A stretch of DNA of 64,000 bases from Narthecium ossifragum (lineage: Eukaryota > Streptophyta > Magnoliopsida > Dioscoreales > Nartheciaceae): positions 15,976,502-16,040,501 of the forward strand of contig OY986972.1 of NCBI GenBank assembly GCA_963920575.1, read 5' to 3'. Position 1 is the stretch's first letter; the number at the start of each line of letters is the position of its first letter. Below, in pieces: positions 1 through 13,600 of this stretch. The notes below the pieces were generated by a model. The model made no database searches. It worked only from the letters and a program-made list of their open reading frames with translations, and was not told where the DNA came from. The position numbers were made by a program, and so were the translations under genes.

Positions 1-728
1 GCCCTTAAGTAACTTTGGAGAAAGTATGAGCAAAGTTTGTCAAGTACTTCTGGATCTTCTGATTACATTCATTGCTAAATAATTGCCAACCACTATAGTC
101 GTAAATCTTATAACTTCATCAGAAATGCCAAGATTGGGAAAAGATTCCCAGTGAAAGTGATTCATGCTGGTGAAACATCCATAATAATTTATATAAAAAA
201 ATAACTTAAGTGATATATAAAACATCTTTCTCTAGCAATCTTATTCTGTCCTTCATTGTCTTATTGCTCGCAGTTCCAGCATCTGGCATGATCCTTTAAA
301 ATTACTTACTGATAGTGACAGGTGAAATCCACAGAACTAGGTTTAAACTTCTCCCTCCTTTCTACTTAAGTATGCTAATGATCTCATGATATAGCTTTCA
401 ACTCTACAATTTCTTTGTTGATTTTTTGGCAGCAAGATTACTATTCTCACTCAGCTGTCTTTGCACGTTTTCAACTATACTCTCCTCACCTCTACACACA
501 AGTTTACTCATCTAGAGCTTCTGGGTTATACCATAATACCAAAATAGAACAAGCGTCCTTACAATTCTAACAAAAATCAGCTTCTTTGTTCCTCAAAAGG
601 GCATTAAAAATTTTTCTGCACCATATCTAAAAACATGTAAATAAAAACTATAGGCATCTTTAATATTAGAGAGGGGAAGGGGGGAGAAGGTGCACAGATT
701 TCATAGAATGTATTTCTGAGTGACTCAC
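1..728 (-). other. Intron of the HIPL gene, running off the window
   Basis: The last visible HIPL exon ends at 729 with a phase-1 GT donor, and I find no further HIPL coding exon between here and the window start. This stretch is AT-rich with stops in all frames. It reads as the beginning of a long intron whose acceptor lies outside the window. Confidence 0.6.
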
Positions 729-3700
729 TTGGTATGTTATCAATATCAAGCCTCATAATTTTCCCAAGAAGAGACTTCTTGTTTTGTGCAAAATTGAAAG
801 GATCGCCTTGATTTCCACCGTCTCCCATCATAAAGTACAAGTATCCATCTTCAGGTCCGAAAAGAATTTGCCCTCCATGATGAGAAGTGAATGGAAGCCC
901 CATTGTGAAGATCCTCCTTACTTCAGATGGTTTTGCAGATGTTGCCTAAAAAGAGACACATCGAAGTAATGTAATCGTCTTTCAAGTATCAGCTTAAATA
1001 GTATGTACAAATGATCTGAGATATAGCAGCTTTTCTTGGAAGCACTTAGATTGTTACCGTGGAAGGTGTTGATGAAGTGCCATTAACACTATACTCTGCA
1101 ACAACACTTTGATATCGGCATGGTTGGGCACCATTGTCAGAAGGGAGCTGCGAGGGATCACATCCGACGTCAGAATTACATGAACATCTTCCAGAACAGC
1201 TTGCTGATTGAACTCTGTCACAATTGAATGAAGCAAAAAGTCTTCCATTGGTTGTGAAGTTTGGATGAAATGCTAAACCCATTAGCCCAAACTCGGTGTT
1301 GAAATAAACTTCATCAGTTAAATCGAGAAAAGGGCTTGACTCATCAAGTCCCAATGTTCCACCCGATCCATCGTCTGGAACAGTTGCCAACCACATCTTA
1401 CCCTCCTGATTGGACAAGAAGACGCGATTTGACCCATCAGGGTGAGCTACCATATTAAGGTAAGATCCATTTCCAATTCTCTCTACACACATGCCGCTAG
1501 GAGCAGTTAAATTTGTTGTGGTGTTAAACAGTGGCGTTTTACCATCAAAACACACAGTTTCAGCACCAGTTGACCCTCCAAACGTGTTACAAAAGTCGCT
1601 TTTTGATTGCCACAAATCTGGTAGTTTCGATGTGGAAGCCGGCAAACCTGCACTTCCTTGCAGTGATGGTGCAAATGGAGAGTTCACTATAGATGTGTCT
1701 TTGCAAGCATCCCAAACGTGTCCACAGAAGTCATTTGTGGCATCTTTGGATTGTGCAGTGTTTGCCGAGAGAGTGCGATTGCACAAAACAGGAACAGTTC
1801 GAAGCTTTGGTTCGAGACTGAACAAGTCAGCTGAAAATGGATCACATTTCTGCAAAACCACAGGTGGCAATCATATGATTAATATCCCATGACTGGTAAT
1901 GGAAAAGATAGTACTGAGACATTCTACAAGGTTGTCTCAGCTAAACAACACAGATATTAATCAGTTAGAAGCTAAATTCACACATAATGTTTTCAAGTTA
2001 GCTCAGCGAAGTCCCTGACAATTCAGGTGGATCAAAAGAGTACAATATCTGATTCCAGCATTTTGACAAGTTATCGATGTGAATACAGCATTCCGAAAAT
2101 GGTTATGCATGCATTTTATAAGCACATGCCCATGAATTTCAAACCGATGGCTTCTTTAGGAAGGTCAATACTCACGTGATAGAAGCTCTATTCTAAGAAC
2201 AAAATGACCTTGCAGAATTACCAACTGTTGTCTGCTTTCTATATAGCATGAGCTGTAAACTATGCTCACACCAGTGCACATCTGTTTAAGTAATGGTGAA
2301 ACCTATGTTTGTAAATTCACTCATAAGTTGGTAGCATGATCCGAACAAATATTTGTAAAATTGCCAACAAGGAGAAGAATGTAGAGTTTCCATCAAGACG
2401 TTTAAGTCAAACGAAATAGTTAAGCAAGCAACTTTCGCAAAGTAATTAGAGACAAGAAACAAATTCGCGCTTTAGCAGAAAGTGTTCATGGTCGAAATGA
2501 TTAAAGTAAACTGATCCATTTAACTTCTAGATGTAGATGATTCAGAAACCTTCACAATGTCCTGCTACCCAACAAGTTAAGGTTATTTAACGTTATACCG
2601 CAGACCACAAAAGGAGCTTGATGCATAAGAAGAAGACTTCCGAATTTATGTAGTATGGTTGAATGAGGTGAAACTATGAATTTTCAACATTCTGTTCTGA
2701 ATCATATTACTTTTGATGCTCATTAAACAAACGCACAGGAAGGCTTTGACAGTACACTAGGAAATACTCAGTTCTCTTTGAAGTTGAGTTTCTGTTGTTC
2801 CCCATATAAGATATAGTTCCTCCCAGGCTTCAAAAATTTGGACAAAGTTGTTCATCTAATAGATCTTAAAATGTATGTAATATTTGGACACCAAACACTT
2901 CGGACAAGAGAGAAACACCTTCTTAGCATCAGCTGAGTTTTCTGATAATTTTTCCTACGCCACCTGCCCACACATATTTGGATGGACCAGCATATATAAG
3001 AAAGCTGGAATAATGTTTTCAGATCTGATCACCATCCATTTCAAAACTGATGTGGCTACATCTTACAAATAAAAATCAAGTACCAAAAAGGGTGAAACTG
3101 TCTGAGAATCAAGCTTTCATTCTATCTCAGTTAAAGAGTGTGGACACTCTGATTGAAGAAATTATACTGAAACAAACATGAAAGAAAATATTCTGTTATG
3201 TGAAATGACTATCCTTACATAGTGAACCTCAGTGTTTCTTATTCTTCCTTAATTCCTCCATGAACTCTTTCCCATACTTTTCTTTCTTTGATAATGGCAT
3301 AATGCTTGTTAAAATCATTGATTCGTATGATTGCCTCTTTGCCAATAGTGTATTCACAAGGGAATATTGATGATAGTCATAGCCAAAATATATGAGGAAG
3401 AGTCTGAGAGAAGAGCTGTGTCAAACAGAGAGAGAATTTAACAGCGAGAAGAACTGCTTTCCCTGATAAAAGCTAAATTTTTGCAAGAGATTTATATGCC
3501 GCCCACAAGCTCAATAACAACAGATATCTACCAGGCAAAACTGTCGAGATACAAGAAATCCTCCCAAAAAAGAGGCTAATTAACAACCAAAATAGCCAAC
3601 AGATTACTCACACAGCGATTAAATTTCGCTGCGCAAGTGAAGATTGCACTGGAGAAGTTTTAAACCAACAATTCAAGTCTACTGTTACCACAATATCAGA

Positions 3701-4154
3701 ACTATCTCACTCACATTACTGCAACAACTTTACATACAATCAAAATTAGAGCTTTAGATTCCACAAAAAGAGCAAATAGCAAAAATAATCTCACCGCGCA
3801 GAGTATAGACTTGACGACGGCAGCGCAAGCGGAGTCAGAAATGTTCATCGACGCAAACCGCTTCTGCACCGCCGAGTCGTCGGTGGCGTTGCAGCAGCTG
3901 CTCCCATTGTACCCACAAAACTGCAGAGGTGCCTTCAAAGTGATAGGCGCCCCTGCCAACATACACACAACCAACATTCACAAATCAGAACCTGCTACTA
4001 CCAAAGAAACAACTACAAATCAAGGAGACCAATAAAAAAAGCTCAAGAAAGAGAATAGATGGGGGCACTCACATGAGTCTGTGCACTGTGGGAAGGCAAA
4101 AGAAGAGATGGGAAGCAAGAGAAGCTGCAAGAGGAGAGAACCCAGCACTAACAT
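729..4154 (-). CDS. HIPL: HIPL protein (HHIP-like, glucose/sorbosone dehydrogenase family), 5' part of the gene
   Basis: Four exons read on the minus strand: 4154-4073, 3952-3795, 1849-1058 and 945-729. All have GT-AG borders and the phases agree (1, 0, 0, 1), giving about 416 residues before the window ends. Residues 1-20 are a Leu-rich signal peptide (MLVLGSLLL...). A Cys-rich folate-receptor-like region follows (FCGYNGSSCCN, NDFCGHVWDAC). From about residue 204 the beta-propeller dehydrogenase fold begins (NMVAHPDGSNRVFLSNQEGK, GLMGLAFHPNF, ILFGPEDGYLYFMMGDGG). Plant HIPL proteins are secreted or GPI-anchored, about 650-700 aa, and their substrate is unknown. The rest of the propeller and any C-terminal anchor lie beyond the left edge. 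The start is the first Met in front of the signal peptide. HIPL1 and HIPL2 cannot be told apart here. Confidence 0.93.
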
Positions 4155-4699
4155 GATGATGCCACCCACAAGAAGGGATGGGAGTGAGGAGGGGCAAGTT
4201 TAAAAGGGCAAGGAGGAGAAGGAGACAGAAGGAGAGACCAACAGGTCACCATAGTTGACCAAGCTCATGCTGCAAGACAATATAAAAGATAGATGGGCAG
4301 ATAGGTGGAGATATGTATGGGTGGGGAAGAAGCATTCATGCTTCTGTATATGCATACAGCATACTCATAATAAAGTTTGGGGAGGTTCTGGGGTGGTTGT
4401 AATGGTTGTATGTGGATGGGAGCAAGTACTTTTTGTGTAGTTCCCTGCATCTAGAGATGCAAAAAGGGGGTGGTCATGAGTAATGAGAAACAAAACTGGG
4501 AGTTTGACTCGGGGGAGGTCTTGCATCTAGAGAGAGAGATAGAGAGAGATAGAGAGGGAGAGAGGGAGGCGGATATCATGTGGGGGAAGCATGGTTGATA
4601 GTGTCATTGTATGTGAGTCCACTTGGTTTGGGTTTTAATGGTCAAAAAAAGTAGGCTGAAATGGTGATGTGGAGAGAGGGGAAAAAAAAGTTGGGTTTA
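4155..4699. other. HIPL upstream region with a GA-rich microsatellite
   Basis: This holds the HIPL leader and promoter side. A purine tract of GA/GAGATA repeats lies at about 4530-4567 and a smaller GGAGAAGGAGA-rich piece near 4210-4235. CT/GA tracts are common in plant core promoters and leaders; here they would read CT on the gene strand. I see no clear TATA box that I would defend. Confidence 0.5.
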
Positions 4700-5089
4700 T
4701 TGCATAGAACACCCTGGAAGATAACGAATATCACAAAACTATCTATATTTCATACATTATCATAAAACTCCCCTGAAAACATTAATTGGATATATCAAAA
4801 GCAAAATGACTGACATTATTTTATTACAATTATATATAGATAAGATTAGTAAACTACCCCTACCTATTTTTGGTATATCTATGTATTTCTTAAACTTTAG
4901 TCCCAATGTCCAATGACATATTAGTTATTTCACAAATTAATCATATATTTTTATCATGATTAAGTCTCCAAATTGGGCTAAAAGTGTTTTATAAAATAAT
5001 TCTATTTTTTCATAGGGTTCTATGATATTGTCAGAAATATAGGGGGCGGGCTTTGTGATATTCGGTATCTTTTCAGGGCTTTTATGTAA
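4700..5089. mobile_element. MITE, Mutator-like, with ~80-bp terminal inverted repeats
   Basis: The two ends are imperfect inverted copies of each other over about 80 bases. Both carry the core CGAATATCACAAA, the left end near 4725-4737 and the right end near 5052-5064. The element is about 390 bp and has no coding capacity. Long TIRs and this size fit a Mutator-like MITE. I could not find a convincing 9-bp target duplication, so the outer borders are approximate. Confidence 0.6.
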
Positions 5090-5112
5090 TTAGTCAGAAA
5101 AGAGGAGTCATG

Positions 5113-5322
5113 TTTGGGTCATACCGTTGTCTCCGTACTATTATTATACCAACGAATGAGATCCAATCTCTTTAGATCTCATCTAATGATTGGAATCATT
5201 ATTATCAGAATCCAAGTCAACATTTTATTAAAGATCTTGACCGTTAGATGAGATCCAAATATATCTAAATAGATCTCATCCGTTGGTATGATGGTAGCAT
5301 AAAAACAATGATATGACTCAAA
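5113..5322. mobile_element. Small MITE with ~50-bp inverted ends
   Basis: The left end begins TTTGGGTCAT and the right end, read on the other strand, begins TTTGAGTCAT. The inverted match continues to ATACCAACGRATGAGATC. The element is about 210 bp and almost entirely foldback, with the GATCTCATC motif repeated inside. It lies only about 25 bp from the MITE at 4700-5089. The superfamily is not certain. Confidence 0.55.
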
Positions 5323-7290
5323 AAAGAGTACATTGATGGGGGGTTGAGATAGATAGGATTGGAGATTGATTTTGGATGGTTCTCTTATAGCTGATCAGTG
5401 CAGGGGGTGACGCATATCTGTCCGCACTCCTTCGGACTTTACGCATGCGGTTACTATTATTTTTAAGTTGACTAGTGAATTATACGAGATGGCATGCATG
5501 ATTAGTAATTTTTGCCCCCCTTTAAGATTTAAGGCTATTTATTTGTTTTCTGACTAATATGTATTTAATATGTAATTCAGCTAGTGATGAATTGTATCAT
5601 TGCATGCACATCCAATGAGAAGTGTCTACACTTATGAGTGACATGAGTGACTTATACATGAGACTTGTTCTTAGTATATAGTTCAGCTAGTAGTAATCTT
5701 TTAGGTCATGTTTGGTTTGGTGATAAGTTGGGTTATCCCCATATTATCACCACATTATCCTCAAACAAAATGAAATTAGTAAAATAAGGATAAAATGGAT
5801 TAAGGTGGGTCTTCTCAAAAAAATAAGGATAACACTTATCCTGTCCCTATTTAACTCCATCTCGATTTATGTTCACATTTTTATTTTTTTATTAAAAAAA
5901 TATTTTAATTTAAGATCACTCGTTATCCCAATTTTTCTAACCCCAAAACCTCTTAAGCTGAAATAACCTTTCATCTTAATAAACTGCCCCTTAATTCTTC
6001 ACTTGCTTCTAAATATATCCCATCATTTGGACTCAATAGCAATTAATTAGTAGTGGATTGGACTAGACACCAGACATATATTTATTTTTCATAGGATACT
6101 TAAATCATGTCCTCTTTAAGGTGGACGGCAATCTGCCATGCCCAATTTAGCTATTTGTTTACAGTACTTCGATATTCGGACTACAAAAAAGAAGTCTGTA
6201 TAAAGAAAAATAATATGTTGTCTGTATAATGAAAAATAATATGCGTCCAACCGGCAGGATGAGAACAGTTCTCATTGATAGTTTGGTGTGGGACCCTCCT
6301 GGGCCAATACTAAAAGGATCTTTGCTATGATATTATGTTAAATTACTAATTACAAAACCTTAACCTTACGAGAAATGGTGACTCCTATATATGTTTTGTA
6401 GCGAAGCCACAATGACAAACAGTGGACACCCACTGAAAGAAAAAAGATGAAAAAAAAAAAAAAGATTTTTGAAGATATGGAGTTGACTTCGTTGCATGCT
6501 TCCAGAGACAAGATTGCCATCAAGATTATGTATAGTCAACAAAATGGGGATCGGGAAACAAGATTGGCATCAAGTTCATTAAGTGCGAGCTGTTAGCTTT
6601 CCACTTCAGTTGCTTTGCTCTGCTACTATACTATGGATTTATCATTTGAATACTTTTGGGTGGGCCGTATATTAAGCATGCCTTTGGTCGTCAGGCATGA
6701 CGTTTCTTTCGTCAAACACCACCAGTCAAGATCTAAGACAATTATTTCCCTAGAGGTTATAAACAATGCACCTAAAAAAGACCTACTCCTTGAGATATTT
6801 CTTGTTTTCAAGAGAATGAGAAAGTCCAAGATATCAGAAACCTGCATTAGGTTTGAAAAAAACCTTCATTGCTGTCTAACAAGAGTCCATAATTTGGAGA
6901 TGTTGATTTCAATCGGAAACAAGATTTATCATATTTTTCTTCTTTCTTTTGCGAAATATCCTCTGAAAAGGCCATAGCTAGCACCTATGAAACCAAGTTT
7001 GCAGTTCACCACACAAAGTTGCATCTAGATAGATTGAAGACAAGGGTTCCTTCACTAATTTGAATCACCATATAAACCACCATAATGTGAACTTGTTCAA
7101 AAAGTTGAGTTGGATCGAACAACAGTCAAATGTCTTGTACAAGTGGTGACTCTGATACTTGGGAAAAGAATATTCACCAATGAGATCAAATGAGAGGCAA
7201 CAATGTGCCACAGCCACTGAAGATTAGAGCCTAGACATTTCGGTCCCTTGCATACCTATCTGTTAGCCTGCATTCGGCTCTGCCTCATCA
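5323..7290. other. Intergenic, AT-rich, no gene recognised
   Basis: This separates the HIPL promoter side from the ELF5 3' end. It holds many short A/T runs and an open reading frame at 6615-6977 that resembles nothing I know. The last few hundred bases, from about 7000, are probably the 3' untranslated and downstream region of ELF5. Confidence 0.5.
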
Positions 7291-7610
7291 CAAGACTTAA
7301 CCATCAAGAGCGCCTACTGCTTTCATGTCTTCTAAGAAGGCCATATAAGAGTCATCAATACTCTGTCCTTTGGGTGTTGATGGTGCACCCACAATCTCTG
7401 ACTTCCCAATCATAACTGGACCTGAAGGTTTGGGTGTGAGGGTGATGGCACAAGACTTAACCATCAAGAGCGCCTAGGGCTTTCATGTCTTCTAAGAAGG
7501 CCATATAGGAGTCATCGATACTCTGTCCTTTGGGTGCGGATGGTGCACCCACAATCTCTGACTTCCCGATCATCACTGGACCTGAAGGTTTGGGTGCGGG
7601 GATGATGGCA
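7291..7610 (-). repeat. 160-bp tandem duplication of the ELF5 C-terminal coding segment
   Basis: Two adjacent copies, 7291-7450 and 7451-7610, differ at only a few positions. The right copy is the real end of the ELF5 reading frame, with its TAA at 7457-7459. The left copy lies just downstream of that stop and still encodes the same end ([18 protein letters not shown] then TAA). It therefore sits in the 3' untranslated region as a spare terminal segment. Confidence 0.9.
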
Positions 7611-10600
7611 GCTGATGCCTGCGCCTTTGGCTTTGATTTCGGGGCAGCAGATTCTCTCCTTACACGCACCGAAGCTGGAACCTGCTCCAAAGGTGTACAA
7701 ACATTAGTCATAGGCAGTGCGTGAAAAGAAAAAAAAAATGCAGCCACAAGCACACATTTCATAAGGAAATTTCACAAAAGAATCAATATACATGAAGCCC
7801 CTTCAATCATTAATCAAGGAAGAACCCTGAATGTAACAAGAATTACCCAGAAATCTGCACGTAGAATAGCGTCATAGCAGTATGACATATTCAACTTTAT
7901 TGTTGAGCATGTGCAATTAAGCCTATCTCAAACTCCAAGTAAATCACAAATGAAATGCTAATAAAGCTAGATCAGCATAACTTCTTCGACTATGTAAATT
8001 TTAAAGTTGGTTTATCTACGGATTGAAATCCTACATTTCCAATAATTGCAATCAATTTGAATCTAAAAAACCCAACAAAATCAACTAAAGTGTCTTGTCA
8101 ATTTTTTGTTAGTGTTAATCGAAATTTAAAGCGAAAATATGCCTGGGAAATCTTTCATAAATTACAGGGTGAATCAAAATTAGCAGAAAAGTCAATACAC
8201 ACCATGGCAGTGAGCTCTGGGGTATGCTGAGCTAGCGGTCTTTTCACAACAGTTGATGCTGCTGATTTGACAAAAGATGGTTTTTGAGGGACATTGGGCC
8301 TGTAGGAAGCAAAATCATCCTCCTGAGGAAAATGTGGCAGCGGTGGCATTAGAAATGCAGGAGGTCCAGGGAAAGGAGGCCTCGTCAGAGGTGGAGCAGC
8401 CATTCCTGGAGGCGGTGGTGGCGGAGGTCGAATAGGAAGCCCAGGAACCAGCAGTGACATCCTCATATCTGGTGGAGGAGGGAAGCGAGAAACACCTGGA
8501 GTTATCACATCAGGTTGTAAAGTTGGCATCATGGGAAGTCTGTTTGGAACTGGAGGTGGCTGCCTTGGTGGTGGTGGTGGCAGCAAAGAAGTCATTTTAG
8601 AAGTATCATTTGTTCCGGAAGCATTATGAGCATTAGGTTCAGAGGAAGCAACCTCAGCCTGGAGACTTGATGGTTTTGGTGGTAATCCTGGAGGAGGTGG
8701 AGGTGGAGGGAGCACAGCTCTAGCCTGCAAAAGACACGTCCTTCATCATCAGATTTTATAATCAGCAATTCTTTCAGACTCAATTGTAGGAAGAATATAG
8801 ATGTAAATATGCTAATCGAATACCCCAATGAGAAGCACGAGCCTACCAAAAAGATATTTACGTGCATATATGCAACCACAAAAAGGAGCTTACCCTGTCA
8901 GATTCTTTTAGATTTAAGCCCTCTGAAGCAGTCTTTGCATCATCTGTTGTCCTTTCACCTGTACGAAGTGGAGGTAAGTGCACTGGTTGCTGAGGAGGTG
9001 GGGGTGGAGGAGGAGGCCTTGATGTGTGAACTGAAACTGGTTCTTTGGGTGGAGGGCCTGGAGGTGGCGGAGGAAGTGGTAGCGGAGGCAATGATGAAGT
9101 CGATTCTGAATTTGGCTTAGGTGGAGGTGGTGGTGGAGGCAAGGCTCCAGCTGAATCTCCAGCCACTACACCAGATTCAGGCAAAGGTGGTGGAGGAGGT
9201 GGAGGTGGTGCAGACAAAGATGCGTCTTCCGACTCTGACATTGAAGATGATGCTGCATCATTTGAATTAGGAGGCAATGGGATTCTGGGTCCTGAAATTT
9301 GGAAGCCAGATAAAGGACATTACATGCAGAAAAAGCAAAGACTACAAAAGAAAAGCACAAAAAAAGAAAAAGAAAAGGAAAGATAATTAGAAGTAACCTA
9401 TTGATGATTTGTACATAGGTGGCTTTCCAGGAGGAGGTGCCCCTGTTGGGTTTAGTGTGGGATGATAATAGACCGAGTCCTGTGCAGTCAAGATGGTAAG
9501 CAGTTCTTTTTTTGCAGAAAGATTACTACTATGGAACTAAATCAGACATGCATACCTCAGGCTTGAGATGCTTAGCTCTATCCTCTTCATCCGCTGTTCT
9601 TCTTCGAGGAGGGCCCAAGTGGCTGGTGAGGAGAAACATAAATAAAATGTCAGTGACATAAGACTATGCAAATAGTATATTATATCTTGCATAAAGTATA
9701 TCAAAACTAAGGGATGAATGTTACCTGAACATTACTGGTGCCTCACCTTTCTCTTTCATTTTCTCTTCATACTCCTGTTGAAAACCTTAATTATGTAAAA
9801 GGAAAGTAATAAAACCCAATTTAGCAGTAGCAAAATGTTATAAGATACTAAACAAGTCACAAAACGATGAGATTTGGGACTGAAAGATGAGAGATTATAT
9901 TCGCAGTATTAATCAGAAACAGGGAAAAGATCCAAATCTGGGAACATATCAGTTAATTTCATGAATCACTTCCCCTCATTTGGACAATTGAATTGTCATT
10001 ACAAACATGGCTCTAGCTGACTGCCTTGCTTGAGTGTGAGATTGAGACTCGCTCGAGCGAGACAAATCTTGCTTTGGATGTCACCCTCACTCGATCAAGC
10101 AATTATGACCCGCTCGAGCAGCTCTTCATTGGTATTCCAATTCCGCACGATTTCCTCTCGCTAAAGCAGATAAGACCTGCTCAAGCGTGTCTTGACATGT
10201 TATAGACTAGACTTTCCTCTTTGTTAAAGTAGTTAATGAGTGCAAAAAGCAATAACATTTGTCCTTCAATGTTCTTCCTTTGTAGATATACTCCAAACAA
10301 TTTCTGGTTTTCCAAGAAAGTTACTGCCTACAACTTATACAGAGCAGATTTATAAAATAGAATGCAACTTTCACACCAAATGTAAACATAACTAGGGGAG
10401 ACCATTTTGTCCCCATGCACAGTTAGACATAGTTCTATCAACTCAGCAAATAAGCTCGAACTCAGGTTTACTAAACCAGGTTTACTTTTTGAATCAGAAT
10501 CCTGTCTTAATGTCAAGCTTGTCGTGACACATAAAAGTGGGAACCCATCAGATCCATTGAAAGGAAAATACTTGATTACCTTCCTTTTCTTCAAAACTAG

Positions 10601-13600
10601 GTTTAATGTGTCCTCAAGCTGTCTTTTCTTATGCTTCCTTGCCTTATCCAGAGCACCATCTGCCTCTGCAGCATTCAAAATATACATTAGCCATTGATTA
10701 AAGAAAAGGTGTTCAAGATTTTCCTATGTTGATGTCTTGATGAACATATGACAAGGAAGACTGATGTTGTCGATACATATCAATGTATAAACAACTTAAG
10801 TCTTGAAAAGGCTAAAATAAATCAATCCTAACAAATTGTCACACTCTTCTAGACTGCCATTTCCACTTAATTTTGTGCGCTAAAGCAAAGACTTAAGTCA
10901 CTTTTCCTGAGTTTACAACAAAATTCAAATTTATGTCACATAAGATATTGATTTGCGGAGCTATTCACACCAACTGTGAATAGAGGGATTTTCATAGCAT
11001 GACTGCGTGCATAGAGCATGATAAGGCAGGTATAGGATGTACAAAAGCCCATGAAAATCTTCATGATGATCATCAAGTGTGCAGTAATATGATAACACCA
11101 GGTACATCTGGGAGAAAAAGCCTATGATGGACAGATCACAAGGTTAAAAATTAAAGTTGCCGTCAAAACTCTTGAAATTAACATAAATGAAGCTCAACAA
11201 CAAGGGCTGTCAAAAATAATCAAGCCGCTCAAGATTGGCTCGATATGAGCTCAACTGAACACAGGCAGAACCACAATGCCAAGCATGGATCAGCCTTCTT
11301 CGGCTGAAAATTAATTTCCACTTGAGCCTGACCAGAGGTTGGCTCAATTGTTCAGCTTGTTAAGGCTCAAAATGGCATACTCGTAAATAACCACCATTTG
11401 ACATTTAGTTAACAGCAAAGTTTTATAGCCAATTATCTAAAGTCTAATGCCAATTGCCACTAGTTATCCTTTTAGCAAGCCTTTTGATACTGAACTCATA
11501 ACTTTTTTTTTTTTTTTTTTGCGTAACTTATAGCTATATTGTGGCACTCCCCCGGCGCCTTATTGGCATCTACATCCCCCACCCTGTTTATTGGTTCTCT
11601 TGGCAAAAAACCCCCTACTATTAAGTTCCTTTAACAAGAAAATTAATCCTATATATTTGAACTCACGCAAGAAATAATGACCAAATTATCCTTGATTGGT
11701 CGATTGACATACCCATTGGTTGAATTCAGTTTCAATATGAGAGTGAGATTACGGAGAAGCATTTATGTCTTTGAATATTTTATAATTATTCCCACTCACT
11801 CAAGAAATAATGACCAAATTGCCCTTGAGTAATCATGTTATCCTTACTAGGTCAATTGATTTATTCTGAGTCACTTGATGGGATGAAGATTGCAATAGGG
11901 TTCTTTATGCCTTTTATATCTTTCTATCTATCAGAATATTCTAAAAAAATTCATTTTGTTGGGCGCAACATAAACTAGGGGGACTTTTCGCAATAAAAGC
12001 TAATAAGAGAGGAGGACAAATGCAAATACCAATAATATATATTTTCCACGATATGAGGTAGGGGTATTGGCAAAAAAAAAACCCTTTTCTTTTACACCTC
12101 ATGATTTCATAAAGATATATCTCAATTGTTATTGCATTTCCATTTCAAGCTTGAATTATGTACTTGAAACTTGATTCAGTTCATGAACTGATGAATCAGG
12201 GAGTTAAGTTCATTTCCGGTAGAAAAACAAGCTAACCTAATTCAGTATCGGATTCTGTTCAAGGTAGAAACCTTCATCAAGTTCATGTTTGAAAAATTGA
12301 GCTGGAATTTCAGCTTTTAAATTTGGGGTGACCTCAAATTCAAGCTTGATTTGGATTTATCATTATTTACGACATGCATTCAGCAGATCTTGAAATAAGG
12401 CTCAAAATTTAGCTCGAAATTAAACTAAACGAGGCAAGCTTGATCACTGATTGTAGGCTCAAAAATAATTTCCAGAATGCTTGATTAGAGCAACGTTCGA
12501 GCAAGCTCGACTCCAATACATCCCTATCAAAAACAAGTACATATGCAACATGGAAAACCTTACACTCAAGACACCCCTAGGAATGAGTTATTTAAGCTCA
12601 TAAAACATTACATCTACTCCAAAATTAGAAATAATAGGTTCATAACAAACACATAAAATAAGCTTAATCGTGATTATGGCCCTGTGAGCAAGCTGTTATA
12701 AATTGTCCTATTGGACACCTCAATGCTTGGATGCTTGGTATACTTGTCCGATTTCAGCTCATGCCATGGAGAGGGATATAATCAATATTTATGGTTCTGG
12801 TAATGTGTTGAAGCACAGAATTTCAAACTTAAATATTATTCATGACAAGATTTACAAAGCACCCAATCGGACTCTACATAATCCTTGCATAAATTTTATC
12901 TACCTGCTGGTCTCTAATGAAGTCCAAAGCATAGAAATTCCACTTCACGTTTTTCTATAAACCAATTAGCATACCCACAAGAAATAGAATTTCAGTTGAA
13001 GGATAGCAGAAAATGCCTCAGGAGAAAAAGGAGCAACAACAATTAATCCATGTAATGAGAATTCATGAATTTATTCACATACTCATCATTTCCAACTTCT
13101 CGATCTGTTCCTTGATCGTATCAGGGTCTTTCTTCAGAATCCCTACCTCACGCACCTTCTTTCGTTCTTTTTTGTTCTGTTACAAGAATCCATGTATACA
13201 TCAGAAACATAACTATCCAAATATAAGAAAACTGAATGCATCTGTTGATAAAGTAAAGCCATTTGTCAACAAGAAAATAGAGAGAAGAGATACGCCAAAG
13301 AAGATAATCAACCATAGAAGATGGATTCTAAGGATTTGCACAACATGTGATTATCTAAGTTCAAGAAAGTTAAGTAGTTCATATAGATATCCACAAATAT
13401 TATTTCAAGCCAACTTCTTCAAGGGTTTTGCTTAATATATGGTAGATTTAATTTCTATATTACACAAGGACAAGGATGACAAAATGATCCAAACATAGCT
13501 AAACTGTCGCAAGCAACTACAAAGAAGTAATGGCATTGTGGCTTTGAAAGGAATTCCCTGAAATGACGACAGAAATCAGGTAATTAGTTAAAAATTGTAA

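Noticed and set aside
5701..5995. Possible MITE starting AGGTCATGTTTGGTTTGGTG
   Set aside because: The left end looks MITE-like, but I could not match an inverted partner or a target duplication.
6615..6977. 120-codon open frame in the HIPL-ELF5 intergenic region
   Set aside because: No recognisable motif, no splice context, AT-rich; random open frames of this size are expected in such sequence.
9045..9386. Gly-rich plus-strand frame opposite ELF5
   Set aside because: It is the antisense shadow of the polyproline exons; GGN codons arise from CCN on the coding strand.
10030..10195. Repeated GCTCGAGC/ACTCGCTCGAGCG words in ELF5 intron 3
   Set aside because: Too degenerate and short to define an element; possibly an old transposon remnant.
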